The position numbers and the translations under genes are program-made. From Megascapheus bottae (Eukaryota; Chordata; Mammalia; Rodentia; Geomyidae), in the NCBI GenBank assembly GCA_024803745.1, contig JANJXV010000039.1, forward strand, positions 10,180,001-10,244,000: 64,000 bases of DNA, given 5' to 3'. Shown here in pieces: positions 52,428 through 63,583 of the stretch (position 1 is the first letter of the stretch; the number at the start of each line of letters is the position of its first letter). The notes beneath the pieces are model-generated. The model did not search any database. It was not told the DNA's origin and saw only the letters and a list, made by a program, of their open reading frames with translations.

Positions 52428-52618
52428 TTTTTTTTTTTTGCCAGTCCTGGGCTTAAGCTCAGGGCACTGACCCTGAATTTTCTCAAGGCTCGAAATCTAC
52501 CACTTGAGCCTCAGCACTACTTCCGGCTTTTTTCTATGTATGTGGTACTGAGGAATCGAACCTGGGTCTTCATGCATGCTAGGCAAACACTTTACCACTA
52601 GGCCAAACTCCCAGCCCC
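52428..52618 (-). mobile_element. IDL-Geo SINE inserted in the MER5A-like relic
   Basis: Full-length minus-strand IDL-Geo (GGGCTGGGAGTTTGGCCTAG, B box AGGTTCGATTCCTCAGT). The flanks repeat CCTAGA at 52422-52427 and 52619-52624, followed by T-rich sequence, consistent with a target-site duplication. Confidence 0.9.
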
Positions 52619-52690
52619 CCTAGAATTTTTTTGACTGATCTAGTGAATAGATGACTCTGGGGGCTTTGAGGAGTTTGGGGTCCATCCATC
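52619..52690 (+). mobile_element. MER5A-like hAT relic, right part
   Basis: CTAGTGAATAGATGACTCTG and GGGGCTTTGAGGAG are the degraded continuation beyond the SINE. Confidence 0.5.
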
Positions 52691-52802
52691 TGTGCTTTAA
52701 TAGGTTTCCCCAAGAAGATTCTTGAGGCACACCTGGTGTTGAACTGACTCACTTGTGTTTCACATCCTCTCAGCTCCTGAGAGGACTTTCCTTTTCTGTT
52801 CT

Positions 52803-52812
52803 CTTTCTCTTT

Positions 52813-52860
<48 letters not shown>

Positions 52861-52876
52861 TCCTTCTTTCTTTCTC
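52803..52876. repeat. (TTTC)n array
   Basis: About 70 bp of CTTT units, nearly perfect. Confidence 0.97.
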
Positions 52877-53120
52877 ACATGCCCATTGTCCACTTAGTTT
52901 TGTTCCCTAATAACTTTAGTGAATCATCTCATTAAAACAAAGAGGTATGAATGGAGGCAGTGACATGGATGGGAAATCACGGTGCTAACAGGTGGTTTAA
53001 GGGAAGAGAGAATAGGAGTAGCTGACCATTATGGTCAGAAAGAGGAAAAGGAGGAGGTGGAGAAAGGCAGAAGGCAAGGAAAAAGACGAGAAGGAAGAGA
53101 AAGAAAAAGGAGGCACTGGA
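52877..53120. other. Single-copy DNA ending in a purine-rich tract
   Basis: 53036-53115 is AAG/GGA-rich. Nothing else recognised. Confidence 0.45.
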
Positions 53121-53325
53121 GACCAGAGGCTCACGCCTGTCATCCCAGCTACTACCAAGGCTGACATCTGAGGATTGCAGCCCAGGCAGGAAAGTCGTTG
53201 AGACTCCAGTCTCCAATGAACTACTCAGAAGAGGCTCAAGTGATAGAGTGCACTAGCCTTGCGCACAAAGAAGCTTGGGAACAAAGCTGAGGCCCTGGGT
53301 TCAAGCCCTGGGATCAGCAACAATA
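53121..53325 (+). mobile_element. 7SL/Geo-type SINE with deletions
   Basis: CTCACGCCTGTCATCCCAGC to GCCCTGGGTTCAAGCCCTGG; short deletions in both monomers. Confidence 0.85.
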
Positions 53326-54189
53326 GCGACAACAAAAGGCAAAGAGGTAAGGAAGAGGAAGACCTGGACCAAGAAAGGAGGAGATAGAAGAAAGGAGGCA
53401 GTGAGGGAAAAAAAAAAAGAATCCAGAGGATGGAGGCAGAGGGAAAAGATGTGCTGCCATATCTGTGTGCTGCCAGACCTCCAGTTAGAGGCCCAGACAA
53501 CCCAATATAAATGTCCACAGTGCCAGCAAGGTTGCAGGCCTTGTCCAGAGACTTCTCTTGTGCCATGTTTCTCTCCCATGGGAAAGGCTGCATGGGGCTT
53601 TGAGATTTGGCCTCCCTCCGGCCTTCATGGCATGGGTTGTGATGTCATCTGGCAGCTCACAACGGAGGAGATCTCTATTCCTTCTGCATCTTAGAGAAGC
53701 CCAAAACTCCAGGATCACAGATGAAGGAAAACTCCTAATGTAAAAACTGTTCAACACACCTTCATCCTCACTTCAAGCCCACACTTGTCTCCTTTTGCCT
53801 GTCCCCCAAGGGCCGCTGTGATCAGCCATCCCATAATGAGTAAGGCCAGGTGGAACAGAATGGGTCCAGTTCACAGGAAGGAGACAGGAGAGGATGCAGT
53901 AATGCTTTCACCCTTTCCAGAATCTTCTTTCCTTTGTCCTGACCTTCCGAGGGAGCCTTTTCTTTTTCTCTGAATGTCTCTGTCATTATAGAAAAACATT
54001 TTATAACACCTAATTGGTTGCTGGTTATCTCTGTCTTTTTTTTCTGTAGATATAGCTACAATCTGGCTGGACAATTTGATTTGGATCCCAGTTCTAGACT
54101 TCTAAGAGCATGGAGCTTACGTTTACTTTTTTGGGCTTCTGATGTGGGCTTTATGCTGTTGTAACCTGGGATGGAAAAGGCTAGGGAAG
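53326..54189. other. Single-copy DNA, no gene recognised
   Basis: Purine-rich 53340-53450, then mixed. Overlapping 61-139 codon frames on both strands at 53225-53757 reflect low complexity and lack splice support. Confidence 0.4.
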
Positions 54190-54276
54190 GAGAGAGAGAG
54201 AGAGACAGAGACAGAGACACAGAGACATACATAGTGAGACACAGAGACAGAGACACAGAGACACACTGAGAGAGGG
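54190..54276. repeat. (GA)n/(GACACA)n microsatellite
   Basis: AGAGAG followed by CAGAGACA-type units. Confidence 0.93.
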
Positions 54277-55200
54277 GGAGCATATAGATATTTGCCTTTT
54301 AACAGCCCCCTCTGCCCAGGTCAGCCTTCTTGTCCTGGGATAGCAGACATTCCCGAACATCTGACACCAAAGATCACCTTGCAGCCCTCCAATACACCTC
54401 AATACTGCTCCACTGGCAAATGCATTCCAACCCGAGTGTTAGTGTGGACTTATCATAGTCAAGCCATAGCAGGAACGTGGAGACTTATCTCTGGAAATAG
54501 ATTATAGTAGCCTGAAGGACATGGATGGCGTATTATGCAAATGTTCTATCTGTCACCGTGCCCAGGGTTTTGCGCTCTCGTTGATATTTCTTGATATTTC
54601 TTGATGGATTGGCATTTTCTCCTCCACGAACACTGGGCATGATGGTATCGGTATGAAGGGCATAGTTTATCCATTTCAAGAGGCATAGCCCTTCTCCACA
54701 TAGCCCCGGAAGGCAGGTTGATAGCCGGGCTTCTCCTTGGAGATGGTGTTGAGGCTGGTGGGTGAACAGCCCTACACACAGCCGAGGTCCAGGTTTGTCC
54801 TTCCTGGACCCAGCTCATGGCAAGAGCTATTCAAGAGTCAGTGGTGTGACTCTCCATGAGTCAGTTGCCCTGTGCCTAGGTCAGAGTTATGCCTACGTGT
54901 CCAGACAAGTTTCTCCAATCAACTGCCTTTGTCTAGACACTATTCCAGGTAGAAATTTGGGTGAGCCAGGGGTCCAGAAAACCTCTCTTTACCATCATGA
55001 GCTTGAAAGAGATTTTTACAAATTATTCATGGTGATGGGACAGACCCTAGGTGACAGAGGTGTCTCTCACGAGGTAGAGAACGCTCTGGAAGTTGAAATA
55101 CTCAAATACAGAAGCAGAAGAGAGCAAGTATAAAAAGGGGGGAAATACAGGACAACAGGCAATGTTTGAGAAAGTCTGGCACTACTGAGGGCATTATTGT
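54277..55200. other. Single-copy DNA, no gene recognised
   Basis: The 11-bp motif TTGATATTTCT is tandemly repeated at 54579-54600 and ATGCAAAT lies at 54534. Frames at 54546-54818 and 54762-55133 are unsupported. Confidence 0.4.
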
Positions 55201-55201
55201 A

Positions 55202-55202
<1 letters not shown>

Positions 55203-55236
<34 letters not shown>
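55203..55236. repeat. (GT)n microsatellite near SINE end
   Basis: About 16 GT units just before a minus-strand SINE tail. Confidence 0.96.
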
Positions 55237-55237
<1 letters not shown>

Positions 55238-55258
55238 GCATGCGCGTATGTATATGTG

Positions 55259-55502
55259 CACTGCACCAGTATTAGAACTTAAACTCGGGGCTGGTGCACT
55301 GATGTTTAGTTTGTTGTTTTGATTCTCCCAAGACTGAGGCTCTACTGCTTGAGCTGTACTTCTATTTCTGGCTTTTTGCTGGTTCCTTGGAGATAAAAAA
55401 ATCTCATGATCTTTCCTGTACAGGCTGGCTTTGAACTGTGATCCTCATACGTCAGTCTCTTGAGTAGCTAGAATTTACAGACTTGCATCACTGATACCCA
55501 AC
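55259..55502 (-). mobile_element. 7SL/Geo-type SINE, diverged
   Basis: CACCAGTATTAGAACTTAAA to CAGACTTGCATCACTGATAC. Confidence 0.84.
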
Positions 55503-55834
55503 TATTCCTTCAGATTTGACTTGCCATGAGCCAACCATTTCTTCACAGGGTCCAGCCCAGGGGCACAGTTATCTGCAGGCAACTCAAAACCTAAGAAGAG
55601 TGGAAGCATTACACACACAGTGTGCCTTGTAGGAGAGATACAGACTAAGAGACCTTCAGAGGAGGCAGCTGATAGGAAGGAAACCTTGAATGGGCAGTTA
55701 AAGAGGCAATGGGTGAGTAGAAAGGACACGTCCACACAAAGGTAGAGCTTTGGCTTGAATCCCTTCACCAGGGGTTCGCAAAGGGGCCAGGTATTCGTGC
55801 TCTTCAGGAGAAGTGTGGAAACTAGAATTCGCAT
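55503..55834. other. Unassigned DNA upstream of an L1
   Basis: No recognisable repeat. The 110-codon minus frame at 55502-55834 is unsupported. Confidence 0.4.
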
Positions 55835-56027
55835 ACTTCAAAACAAAAATCTTTTAATGGATGAATGGATCATGAAAATGTAATACATGTTTTACTTATC
55901 CATCAGGAAGGATGAGGTACTGACATTTTGAAAGACATAGACAGGCCTGGGAAAAATTATTTGAAGTTAATAAGACAGGTTTAGAAAGATAAAGAGCACG
56001 TGTCCTCTCACACGCAGGCTTTAAATG

Positions 56028-56068
<41 letters not shown>

Positions 56069-56370
56069 GTATGTAAACATAGGGGTCATGTGGACAAGAC
56101 ATAAATGTATTGTCTATATCATCTAAAGTATAATATATGTAGGAGAAGATCCCAAGAGTATAATTCCTTTGAACAACTAACTTACAGTCTAACAAAACTA
56201 ATATGAGGAAGCTAGAATTTGAGGAGGATATGAAGTCAAGGGGTGGGGGGGAGAAGAGTGGAGAGAGGAACATGGAATAAGGGAAGGAGTGGGGTTGAGA
56301 GATATGAGGGAGACTGACCGAAGGAGTGACATGGATCAAGATGTTACTGCATTTATTTGTGCTTATATCA
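55835..56370 (+). mobile_element. L1 3' region, type A
   Basis: ATCTTTTAATGGATGAATGG, ATGAAAATGTAATACATG and AAGGATGAGGTACTGACATT are the L1 ORF2 end on the plus strand. They are followed by a purine-rich 3' UTR (56229-56330) and the terminus GTGACATGGATCAAGATG. Confidence 0.82.
56034..56062. repeat. (TA)n microsatellite inside L1
   Basis: About 14 TA units in the L1 3' UTR, at the position equivalent to the TA run of the opposite copy at 49876. Confidence 0.95.
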
Positions 56371-56585
56371 TCAGTGACTGATGATTTTGTGGGTAGGCAG
56401 GCAGTCCTGGGAGACCTTACCTATGTAAGTCTATGAGACTTCCTTAGTCAAACTTAGGTGTTTCTGTGACATAAATGGCCTGGGACCGGTGGACTTTGGC
56501 AGACAAGCCCGAGAGAGCCATGCCACCAGCCCTTCTCCTTTGCTTTCTCTGTGCAGTCTCCCTCACATTCCCATTTTTCTTAATG

Positions 56586-56810
56586 AGCATGGGGCTTGAA
56601 CTCAGGGCTTGGGCACTATCCCCGAGCTTCTTTTACTCAAGACTAGTGGTCTACCACTTGAGCCACAGCTCCACATCTGGTTTTCTGGTGGTTCGTTGCA
56701 GATAAGAGGCTCACAGACTTTCCTGCCTGGGCTGGCTTTGAACCGCAATCCTCAGATCTCAGCCTCCCCAGTAGCTAGGATTACAGGCATGAACGACCAG
56801 TGCCTGGCTC
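56586..56810 (-). mobile_element. 7SL/Geo-type dimeric SINE, full length
   Basis: CATGGGGCTTGAACTCAGGG to GATTACAGGCATGAACGACC. Confidence 0.9.
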
Positions 56811-57100
56811 TTTTCCCATTTGATATCTAACTTGGAATGAGTGGGTGTGTGCCAAATTTCCTTGCCAGCCTCAAGACTCTAGGGGTTAATAAAAATTAAA
56901 GATACTCGTGGCCAAACACTTAGCCATGGATGGCTTTAGTCCTGGAGGGCAGGGATGGTTTGAGCACAGGCCAGCTTTGTAGAGGGAGGGATGGTCTTGA
57001 ACCTTGTGGATGGGAATCTAGCATGAGCGTAGAGTTCCTTCTCTCCTAATGTATGGTCATCTGAGTGTCTTCCAATGGTCTTGCCTTCATGGAGGCAGGA
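56811..57100. other. Single-copy DNA, nothing recognised
   Basis: No repeat or exon recognised. Confidence 0.4.
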
Positions 57101-57600
57101 AGACCACTTACGTGTTACAGAAAATGTAATTATGTCATTGGCTTCCCAGCCTGGTTTTCCTGTTAATTGACTTTTATAGCTGGCAAACATTATGCTAGAT
57201 TGGTAAATTGCAATAAATTTAATCAAGAATTATTCTATTCAGCCTACTAATGAGGAATAATAGTGTATGTATCAATTAGGCCTGTCAATTTGTGTGAAGA
57301 ACTAGATTTACAAAGGGATAGTCGGCAGAAAAAAAAATTCAAAAAGGAGAGAGAAAGAATATCATTGGTATCAATTCGTTCCATTATTTTTAATTTGCTG
57401 CAAATATTGAGCATTTCTAACATAAAATCATTCCTCAATTAAAAGAAAACATCTGCACAGCTCTCGGCTCCTCATCCCTTGTTTTTGCTTACAGATTAGC
57501 AGTTGTCATTGGTTTCAGTCTGTTGTCATCTCATTAATTTGCACTCATAAATGGGTAAAAAAAAAAGTCTTCGCAACTGTCAGAGGGAAACGTAACACAG
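57101..57600. other. Conserved-looking AT-rich block
   Basis: 500 bp without recognised repeats and dense in TAAT-type cores: CCTGTTAATTGACTTTTATA, GCAATAAATTTAATC, CTACTAATGAGGAATAATAG, ATCAATTAGGCCTGTCAATT and CTCATTAATTTGCACTC. The strongest candidate for a developmental enhancer in the right half of the window; conservation untested. Confidence 0.42.
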
Positions 57601-57774
57601 CAAAATGGTTTTCTTGTGGGTGGAGAGGCAACATGGTAATGGCAGGCTCGAGGGCGGGGTTGGTGCCAGGAGAGTGCCAGGCCTCCTTCTCTGCTCCAGA
57701 CCTGGTCTTGGCAAGGCCTCTCACTCTCTATTGAGTGACTGATTATTTGCAAAGATTGGCACAATAGCATCTTT

Positions 57775-58180
57775 CTTCCCCTCCCCCTGTCTCTCTGTAT
57801 TTCTCTATGCCTCTCTTTCTGTCTCCATCTCTCCTTCTCTGTCTCTCTGTTTCTCCCTCTTAGTCTCTCGTTGTGTCTGTCTTTCCCTATCTACATCTTT
57901 TACTCGTTCTGTCTGTCTCTCCTTCTCTGTCACTATCTGTCTGTCTCTCGGTGTGTTTCTGTCTCTTTGTCTCTATGTCTCTCTCTGTATTTCTTTTTCT
58001 GTCTCTGTGTCTGGCTTTCCCTTTCTCTATGTATCTCTCTGTGTCTGTCTGTCTGTTTCTGTCTTGGTCGGTTTGTCTCTCCATCTTTCTGTTTTTGTCT
58101 TTGTCTTTCTCTCTGTCTTTCCGTATCTCTCTGCTTTTTTCTGTCTCTGCCCTTCCTTCCCTGTCTTTGTCTGTTTCTGT

Positions 58181-58268
<88 letters not shown>

Positions 58269-58335
58269 TGGGTCTCTCTGTCTGTCTGTTTCTGTCATCA
58301 TCTCTCCCTCCCTGTCTCTCCCTCCCTCTCTATCA
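57775..58335. repeat. 560-bp polypyrimidine-rich (CT/TGTC)n tract
   Basis: CTGTCTCT and CTCTTTCTGT-type units, then a perfect CT run at about 58188-58263, then CTGTC/CCCTCC units. The 205-codon serine/leucine-rich plus frame at 57873-58490 is a repeat translation. Confidence 0.95.
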
Positions 58336-59286
58336 CCCTCCCTCTCATTAGGAAGCATGCATCTTTCTCACACATCGGGCTGGTCAGGGCATGGGCTCTG
58401 GTCATTAGAAGGCAGCAAAGGAAGCTGTACATTCTCAAGTATGGGTCTCAGAGCTCTTGCTCCATATCTCTTAAAACCTTATCCACGTGACTTCTTCAAG
58501 CTCAAGGCAGCCATCCCAGCTGAGATGGCGTAGGAAAGCATCTTTCGGCTGGTCATGCTGAATGGGCCTGGAGGAGTACAGGAAACCATCCAGTTGAGCC
58601 CAGCAACACTGACAAACTTGTGGTCAGTGAACCCGGTAATGCTTTGGTTGTCGTACTGCAGGGCTGTGTGCTGTGGTGCATGTTGTTACGCAGCGAGCCC
58701 TGGCAGCTGCAAGCTCACTCATTTCAGGACAGAGTGGAGAAGTGATCTTGCAATGGAAGGTAAGCCGTATGGCAGTTCCAAGTTTGGTAGGACAGAGAGC
58801 CTGGACACAAGCGGGGACACAACATCATTATATCCCCCGAGTGAACCTTCTAGCAGCCGGTGAGGGAAGGCGTGTCTCTGTGTACCTCCAGACAGGCGAG
58901 GCTGACAAGCACACGTGATGTGTGTATAACAGCCTGGCAATGGGCAATTGGTGTCCTTCTAGAAAACACAAAGGAAAGGCTAAATGCAGCCCTTAATGGT
59001 CACCTCTCCTGCTCTGTCCTGCTTCCAGCTGAGGACCTGGCCACCAATGAAGGGAACTAGATTCATGTTGTAAGGGAGAAGTTCAGCATAGGTACCTGGT
59101 TTAGTCCCAAGTTGATGGTAGAACGAGTGTCTCAGCTTGTAATTGGGGAGGCCAGAAAGTCCACGATCTAGAGACCAGGCAGATCCTATGATAGACGGAG
59201 GGACTATCTCGTCTAACCTCATCCACGAGATGGCCACCTCCTGGTGTCCTCAGGAGGTGAAGAGCCCAGAGTTTTCCTGTCTCCAG
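58336..59286. other. Single-copy GC-richer DNA with an exon-like interval
   Basis: 58662-58759 is bounded by CGTACTGCAG and by AATGGAAG followed by GTAAGC, so it could be a 98-nt plus-strand exon. The polypyrimidine tract before it is weak (TGCTTTGGTTGTCGTACTGCAG, split by purines). No recognisable peptide. Confidence 0.25.
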
Positions 59287-59528
59287 CCTAGCCGCAGTGG
59301 CTCTCACCCCTGTTATCTCAACTACTCAGAAGGCTGCCATCTGAGCATTATAGTTCGAAGCCAGCCAGACAAGAGAGTCTGTGAGGCTCTTATCTCCCAT
59401 GAACCACCAAAAAGCTGCAAGTAGAGCTGTGGCTCAAGTCGTTGAAAGTCAGCATTGAGTGAAAAAAAAGAAAGCTAACAAATAGTGTGCATAGGCCTTG
59501 AGTTCAAACCCCAGTACTGGCACAGACA
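59287..59528 (+). mobile_element. 7SL/Geo-type dimeric SINE
   Basis: CCGCAGTGGCTCTCACCCCT to GCCTTGAGTTCAAACCCCAG. Confidence 0.89.
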
Positions 59529-59771
59529 CAAAAATGGACTGATCTCAAAAAGTCAAGACTGTGACACAATTTTTTAAAATAGCACACTGAGCTCATCCTA
59601 GGGACAATATCGCAGTGTGTCTTCAATTGTTAGTTGGTCAATGGCAAATACTTAAAAACATCCTATAATTAATGAACGTTATCCTGCCATTTCATTCCTT
59701 GGTTTTGTGGCCACATGAAAATTCTAGAACCAATTCAAGTGTATTGATATGACCTTAAATAGATGCCTTAA
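59529..59771. other. Single-copy AT-rich DNA
   Basis: Nothing recognised. Confidence 0.4.
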
Positions 59772-60035
59772 ATCAGAGACCTGTGACTCATGCCTGTCAT
59801 CTGAGCTGCTCAGGAGGCTGAGAGCTGAGGATCATGGTTCAAAGCCAGCCTGGGCAGGAAAGTCAGAGAGACTCTTATTTCCAATAAACTACACATCTCC
59901 CCAAGAAAAGGTGAAAGTAGAGCTCTGGCTCAAGTGGTAGAGTGCCAGCCTTGAGCAAAAGGAGTTTGGGGGCAATACCCAGGCCCTGAGTTCAAAACTT
60001 AGGACTGGAAATAACCAAATAAATAAATACATAAA
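59772..60035 (+). mobile_element. 7SL/Geo-type SINE with (AAAT)n tail
   Basis: CTGTGACTCATGCCTGTCAT, CTCAGGAGGCTGAGAGCTGA and CCCTGAGTTCAAAACTTAGG, followed by AAATAAATAAATACATAAAT. Confidence 0.9.
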
Positions 60036-60486
60036 TAACTAGGTTCCTTAAGCTCTGGGATTCTGATGGGTCATTAGAAATTGGGGTGATCCTTTTCTGT
60101 CAGCCTCTCATGATAGCTGTGTGGAAGAGAGGACAGAAGGCAAGAGTGAAGGTGGCATTGTGTTAGGCCGTGCTTTGTGAGTATCAGGTGCTTTGATTCC
60201 ATTAGGACACCATAGTTATTGGCCTCCAGGTCTGTCCTCTGCCCAGCTGAGAGGTGCTTTGGTGGTGTGATGGTGGTGGTGGTGGTGGTGATGGTGGTAG
60301 GGAACCAAGCCCTCTGTCCTAGCATGGTGCTCTGACCGTAGGATGGAGCCACTGGGTATCCACCCAAAGGTCCGTCCTCTGCAAAGTTCACTCAGAAGCC
60401 ACAGACAGAACTTAGATGTGAGATGATCTTAGGAAATGGTGTCTGTCAAGGTCAAGTTTACTTGGCTCTTCTAGTTAGAACCAAAG

Positions 60487-60487
<1 letters not shown>
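60036..60487. other. Single-copy DNA with (TGG)n at 60264-60300
   Basis: A TGG trinucleotide run with ATGG interruptions; otherwise unassigned. Confidence 0.45.
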
Positions 60488-60524
<37 letters not shown>

Positions 60525-60585
60525 ATGCGTGCACATGTGTGCATGAGCATATGTGTGCATGAGCATATGTGTGAGTGTGTGTGAA
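60488..60585. repeat. (GT)n microsatellite and 18-bp tandem duplication
   Basis: About 16 GT units at 60489-60520, followed by two copies of GTGTGCATGAGCATAT at 60537-60570. Confidence 0.95.
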
Positions 60586-62479
60586 AAGGTCCCAGCTGTC
60601 CCAGCAGGCTAGGTTCTTTCTGAATCCCTAGGGTCCTTTCTCTGGCTGCCCTGTGTTTGGTGTGGGACTCCAGTGACATCATAGCCTGAGTTGTCAAGGG
60701 CGTGGGCTCTATATCCATAGTTTATTTCCACATGTGAGGATCAGATGTTGGCTATGGCTCTTAGACTGTCTGAGGGGGGTGAAAGGTTTAATATGAGTAA
60801 GAACTGATCAATAATTGGACCAGTCACCTCCTGCCAGCCTTTGAAACCTTGTGCTCCCCCTCCCTCCTGCAGGGGGGAGGGGCTTGTCAATTGCTTGCAG
60901 AGCTGGGGGATGCTAAGGGCAGAGGACAGGGGAACTGTATAGCTTCTTTGTAGTGGGATGTTTTAAAATAATCCTCTTGTGTTGGGAGCCCGCAGTCCTT
61001 TGTTGGTTTGGAAATAAGAGCGAAGATATTAAGCTTTCCTCACCCACCATGTTAGAGCTAACGTGAGTAGTTAGAGTGAATGTTCCCACTTCAGTCAAGT
61101 AGATCTGTTTCAAGGCTCCAATATTTATCCGCCTCTGGGAAGGTTGACTGTTTTGTGGGCTATCCCTTGGGATGTCTGATCTGGGGGTTCGTGTTGCTGC
61201 TGCTGCTCACGTGGGAAATGAGAAATGGCAAGCCCTGTGAGTTTAGACTTGGTACCCAGCCAATCCTGGTAATTTAAGAACCAAAACTCTACTCTTCGCA
61301 AAGCTATTAGCTCTCAATATTATGGAAGAAGCTCTTTCTATCTCAGACAAATGAGAAATGAACACTCCCTCTTAATGGTAGGCAATAACTCAACATCTTT
61401 CTCTAAAGATCTATGGGCCAACCCCCTGCCAGTCTCTTTAGAAAACGGCTGACGTGTGGATGTTTTATCTTCTGCCCTTCCTTCGCTAGCACATGTTAAT
61501 AAAAGTTCTATATAAAACAGAGTGATAAAGGAGATTAATACTTTTATTTCTCACACATGCCAAACTCCCCATCTCTTTTTTTTTTCAGTCTGTAATTCCC
61601 AAGTTGGAGTGTCTACATTGCTGGAATTAATTAATCCCGTTGCTGTTGACTTACCTATCCACTCACATTGTCAGGGATCAGACTCTAATACTTCCTCTAC
61701 GGAATGTCTTATAGATCAGATCCATTCTGTGGGAAGCTGGCTAGTCTGATCATATAACCCCTTTCTGGAAATTTCTCCCAACATCTATGTACCCCCTTCC
61801 TACCCCCAGCGAAAATGGCTCACATATCCGTTCAAACAAATCCGAGTTTGATTCTTCATGATCTGTGACTGAGATCTTAGTATTTAGCTCAGCAAGGGCT
61901 TACCTGAATGTGAAATGTCTTGTTTGCTTGTTTGTTTGCTGTCTAAAAGGCAGTGAAGTAAGCATTCGTGATTTCTGTATTCATTAGCTGGATGAGATGA
62001 AGACCGGGTAGAGTCTGCTATTGCTTGTTGATTTTTATTTTTTTTTGTTTGATTGGTAGATTTATTGGCCTTTCATTGTTTGGGGTAATTTGAAGTTCTC
62101 ATTGAAAAGATTTCCTTCCAGATGGGGAGATGGCATTACACCCCCCCCCACTCCTACGTAATATGATGATGAGATTGCTTTGTGCCAGGCGCATAGCTGG
62201 GAAACTCAGAAGTGACCTTTCAGAGAGGCCACCCGAGACATTGCCTGCCACCCGCTGTGGCCCTAGGTCCCACTGGGAGCTGGTTTTCCAAGTGTAAACA
62301 TCCCTACACACTGTGTCTGGATGAGCAGGGGCCAGGACCCCATAGAGACTTTACCCCACCTATGGCTGGCTTCTCTCTCCCTCCCTCCCTCTTCTTCTCC
62401 CTACCTTCCTCCCCCCCTTTCATCAGGAAGAGAGACTTCAATCAATAATTCACCCTTTTGTGTGAGTGCACACGCTTCT
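60586..62479. other. 1.9-kb single-copy stretch, no gene recognised
   Basis: SINE-free. 61480-61545 (GCTAGCACATGTTAATAAAA, GATAAAGGAGATTAATACTT) looks AT-rich and possibly constrained. C-rich patches lie at 62140 and 62378-62418. Short frames have no support. Confidence 0.42.
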
Positions 62480-62732
62480 CCAGAGACTTGAATCCAGATC
62501 CTAGATGCTGTCCTTGAAACTAGTTTTTGTTATTGTTCTTGTTCGAGGCTAGCCCTCTACGGCTTGAGCCAGCTCCGCGTTCAGCATGGTTTTTCTTGGG
62601 CTGGAGAGGGTGATTAATTGGAGATAAGAGTCTCATGGACTTTCTTCCCCAGACTGGATTCAAACCGTGTTCCCCAGATCTCAGCCTCCTGAGCAGCCAG
62701 AATGGCAGGCAGAGGCCACAGGTGCCAGCTGA
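62480..62732 (-). mobile_element. 7SL/Geo-type SINE
   Basis: GACTTGAATCCAGATCCTAG, TTGGAGATAAGAGTCTCATG and CAGCCTCCTGAGCAGCCAG; slightly expanded linker. Confidence 0.86.
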
Positions 62733-62794
62733 CAGTCCATCTGTGGTCGTGTTCCTTGTGTATTTCTAAATCCCATGAGCCTGGAACTTTACAA

Positions 62795-62925
62795 AATGCT
62801 TTTTTATAGAGGAGGAAATAGGCTCAGAGGAGCTGAGTGACATTTTCTGAGGTCCCAGAGTATCAAGTGAGCAGGTAGAAGGATGTTGACATCCCGGGAT
62901 GTGGTGGGTGGCACGCTCTAACCTA
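62795..62925 (-). mobile_element. MIR element
   Basis: TTTTATAGAGGAGGAAATAG, GCTCAGAGGAGCTGAGTGAC and GGTCCCAGAGTATCAAGTGA follow the reverse complement of the ancient mammalian MIR core (CCTCATCTGTAAAAT, AAGTTACTTAACCTCTCTG). Confidence 0.78.
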
Positions 62926-63083
62926 TAGGCTGGAGCCAGGCTGACCAAAGCTCAGTCAAAAGGGAGAAATTAGGTCATCCAAACCAAAGGTTTGTAGCTG
63001 TTGGCTTCTTTTCTTTGTATTTTTATGTTGGAAAGCCTTTTTTCTTTGCCGGTGGTGGGGGGATGAGGGGCTATTGTTATCTT

Positions 63084-63088
<5 letters not shown>

Positions 63089-63128
<40 letters not shown>
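63089..63128. repeat. (GT)n microsatellite near SINE end
   Basis: About 19 GT units, then GT-rich decay into a minus-strand SINE. Confidence 0.97.
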
Positions 63129-63147
63129 ATGTGTGCGTATGCGTGTG

Positions 63148-63370
63148 CCCTGGTACTGGGTCTGAACTTGAGTGACAGGTCACTGTCCCTTAGCTTTTTC
63201 AATCAGGGTTGATTCTCTATCACTTGAGCCACTGCTCTACTTTTGGCTTTTTCTGGTTCGTTGGAAATAAAAGTCTAGCAGACTTTCCTGCCCAAGTGGG
63301 CTTTGAATCACAATCCTCAGATCTCAGTCTCCTGTGTACACCATAGGCATGAGCCAACAGCACCTGACTC
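63148..63370 (-). mobile_element. 7SL/Geo-type dimeric SINE
   Basis: CTGGTACTGGGTCTGAACTT to CCATAGGCATGAGCCAACAG. Confidence 0.88.
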
Positions 63371-63379
63371 AGCCTCATT

Positions 63380-63583
63380 TTTAAAAAAAATTTTTTTGCC
63401 AGTCCTGGGCTTGAATTCAGGGCCTTAGCACTGTCCTTGGACTTTCCTCAAGGCTAGAGCTCTACCACTTGAGCCTCAGTACCACTTCTGGCTTTTTTCT
63501 ATGTATGTGGTACTAAGGAATGGAACCCAGGTCTTTGTGCATGCTAGGCAAGCACTCTACCATTAGGCCAAATTCCTGGCCCC
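63380..63583 (-). mobile_element. IDL-Geo SINE, full length
   Basis: On the minus strand GGGCCAGGAATTTGGCCTAA begins the tRNA-like monomer. Geo and a T-run complement (A tail) follow. Directly downstream of, and in the same orientation as, a 7SL/Geo copy. Confidence 0.9.

Noticed and set aside
53225..53757. Several overlapping frames of 61-139 codons on both strands
   Set aside because: They overlap a SINE and a purine-rich tract; mutually exclusive frames without support.
57873..58490. 205-codon plus-strand frame rich in Ser, Leu, Phe and Cys
   Set aside because: It translates the CT/TGTC tract; no domain and no splice context.
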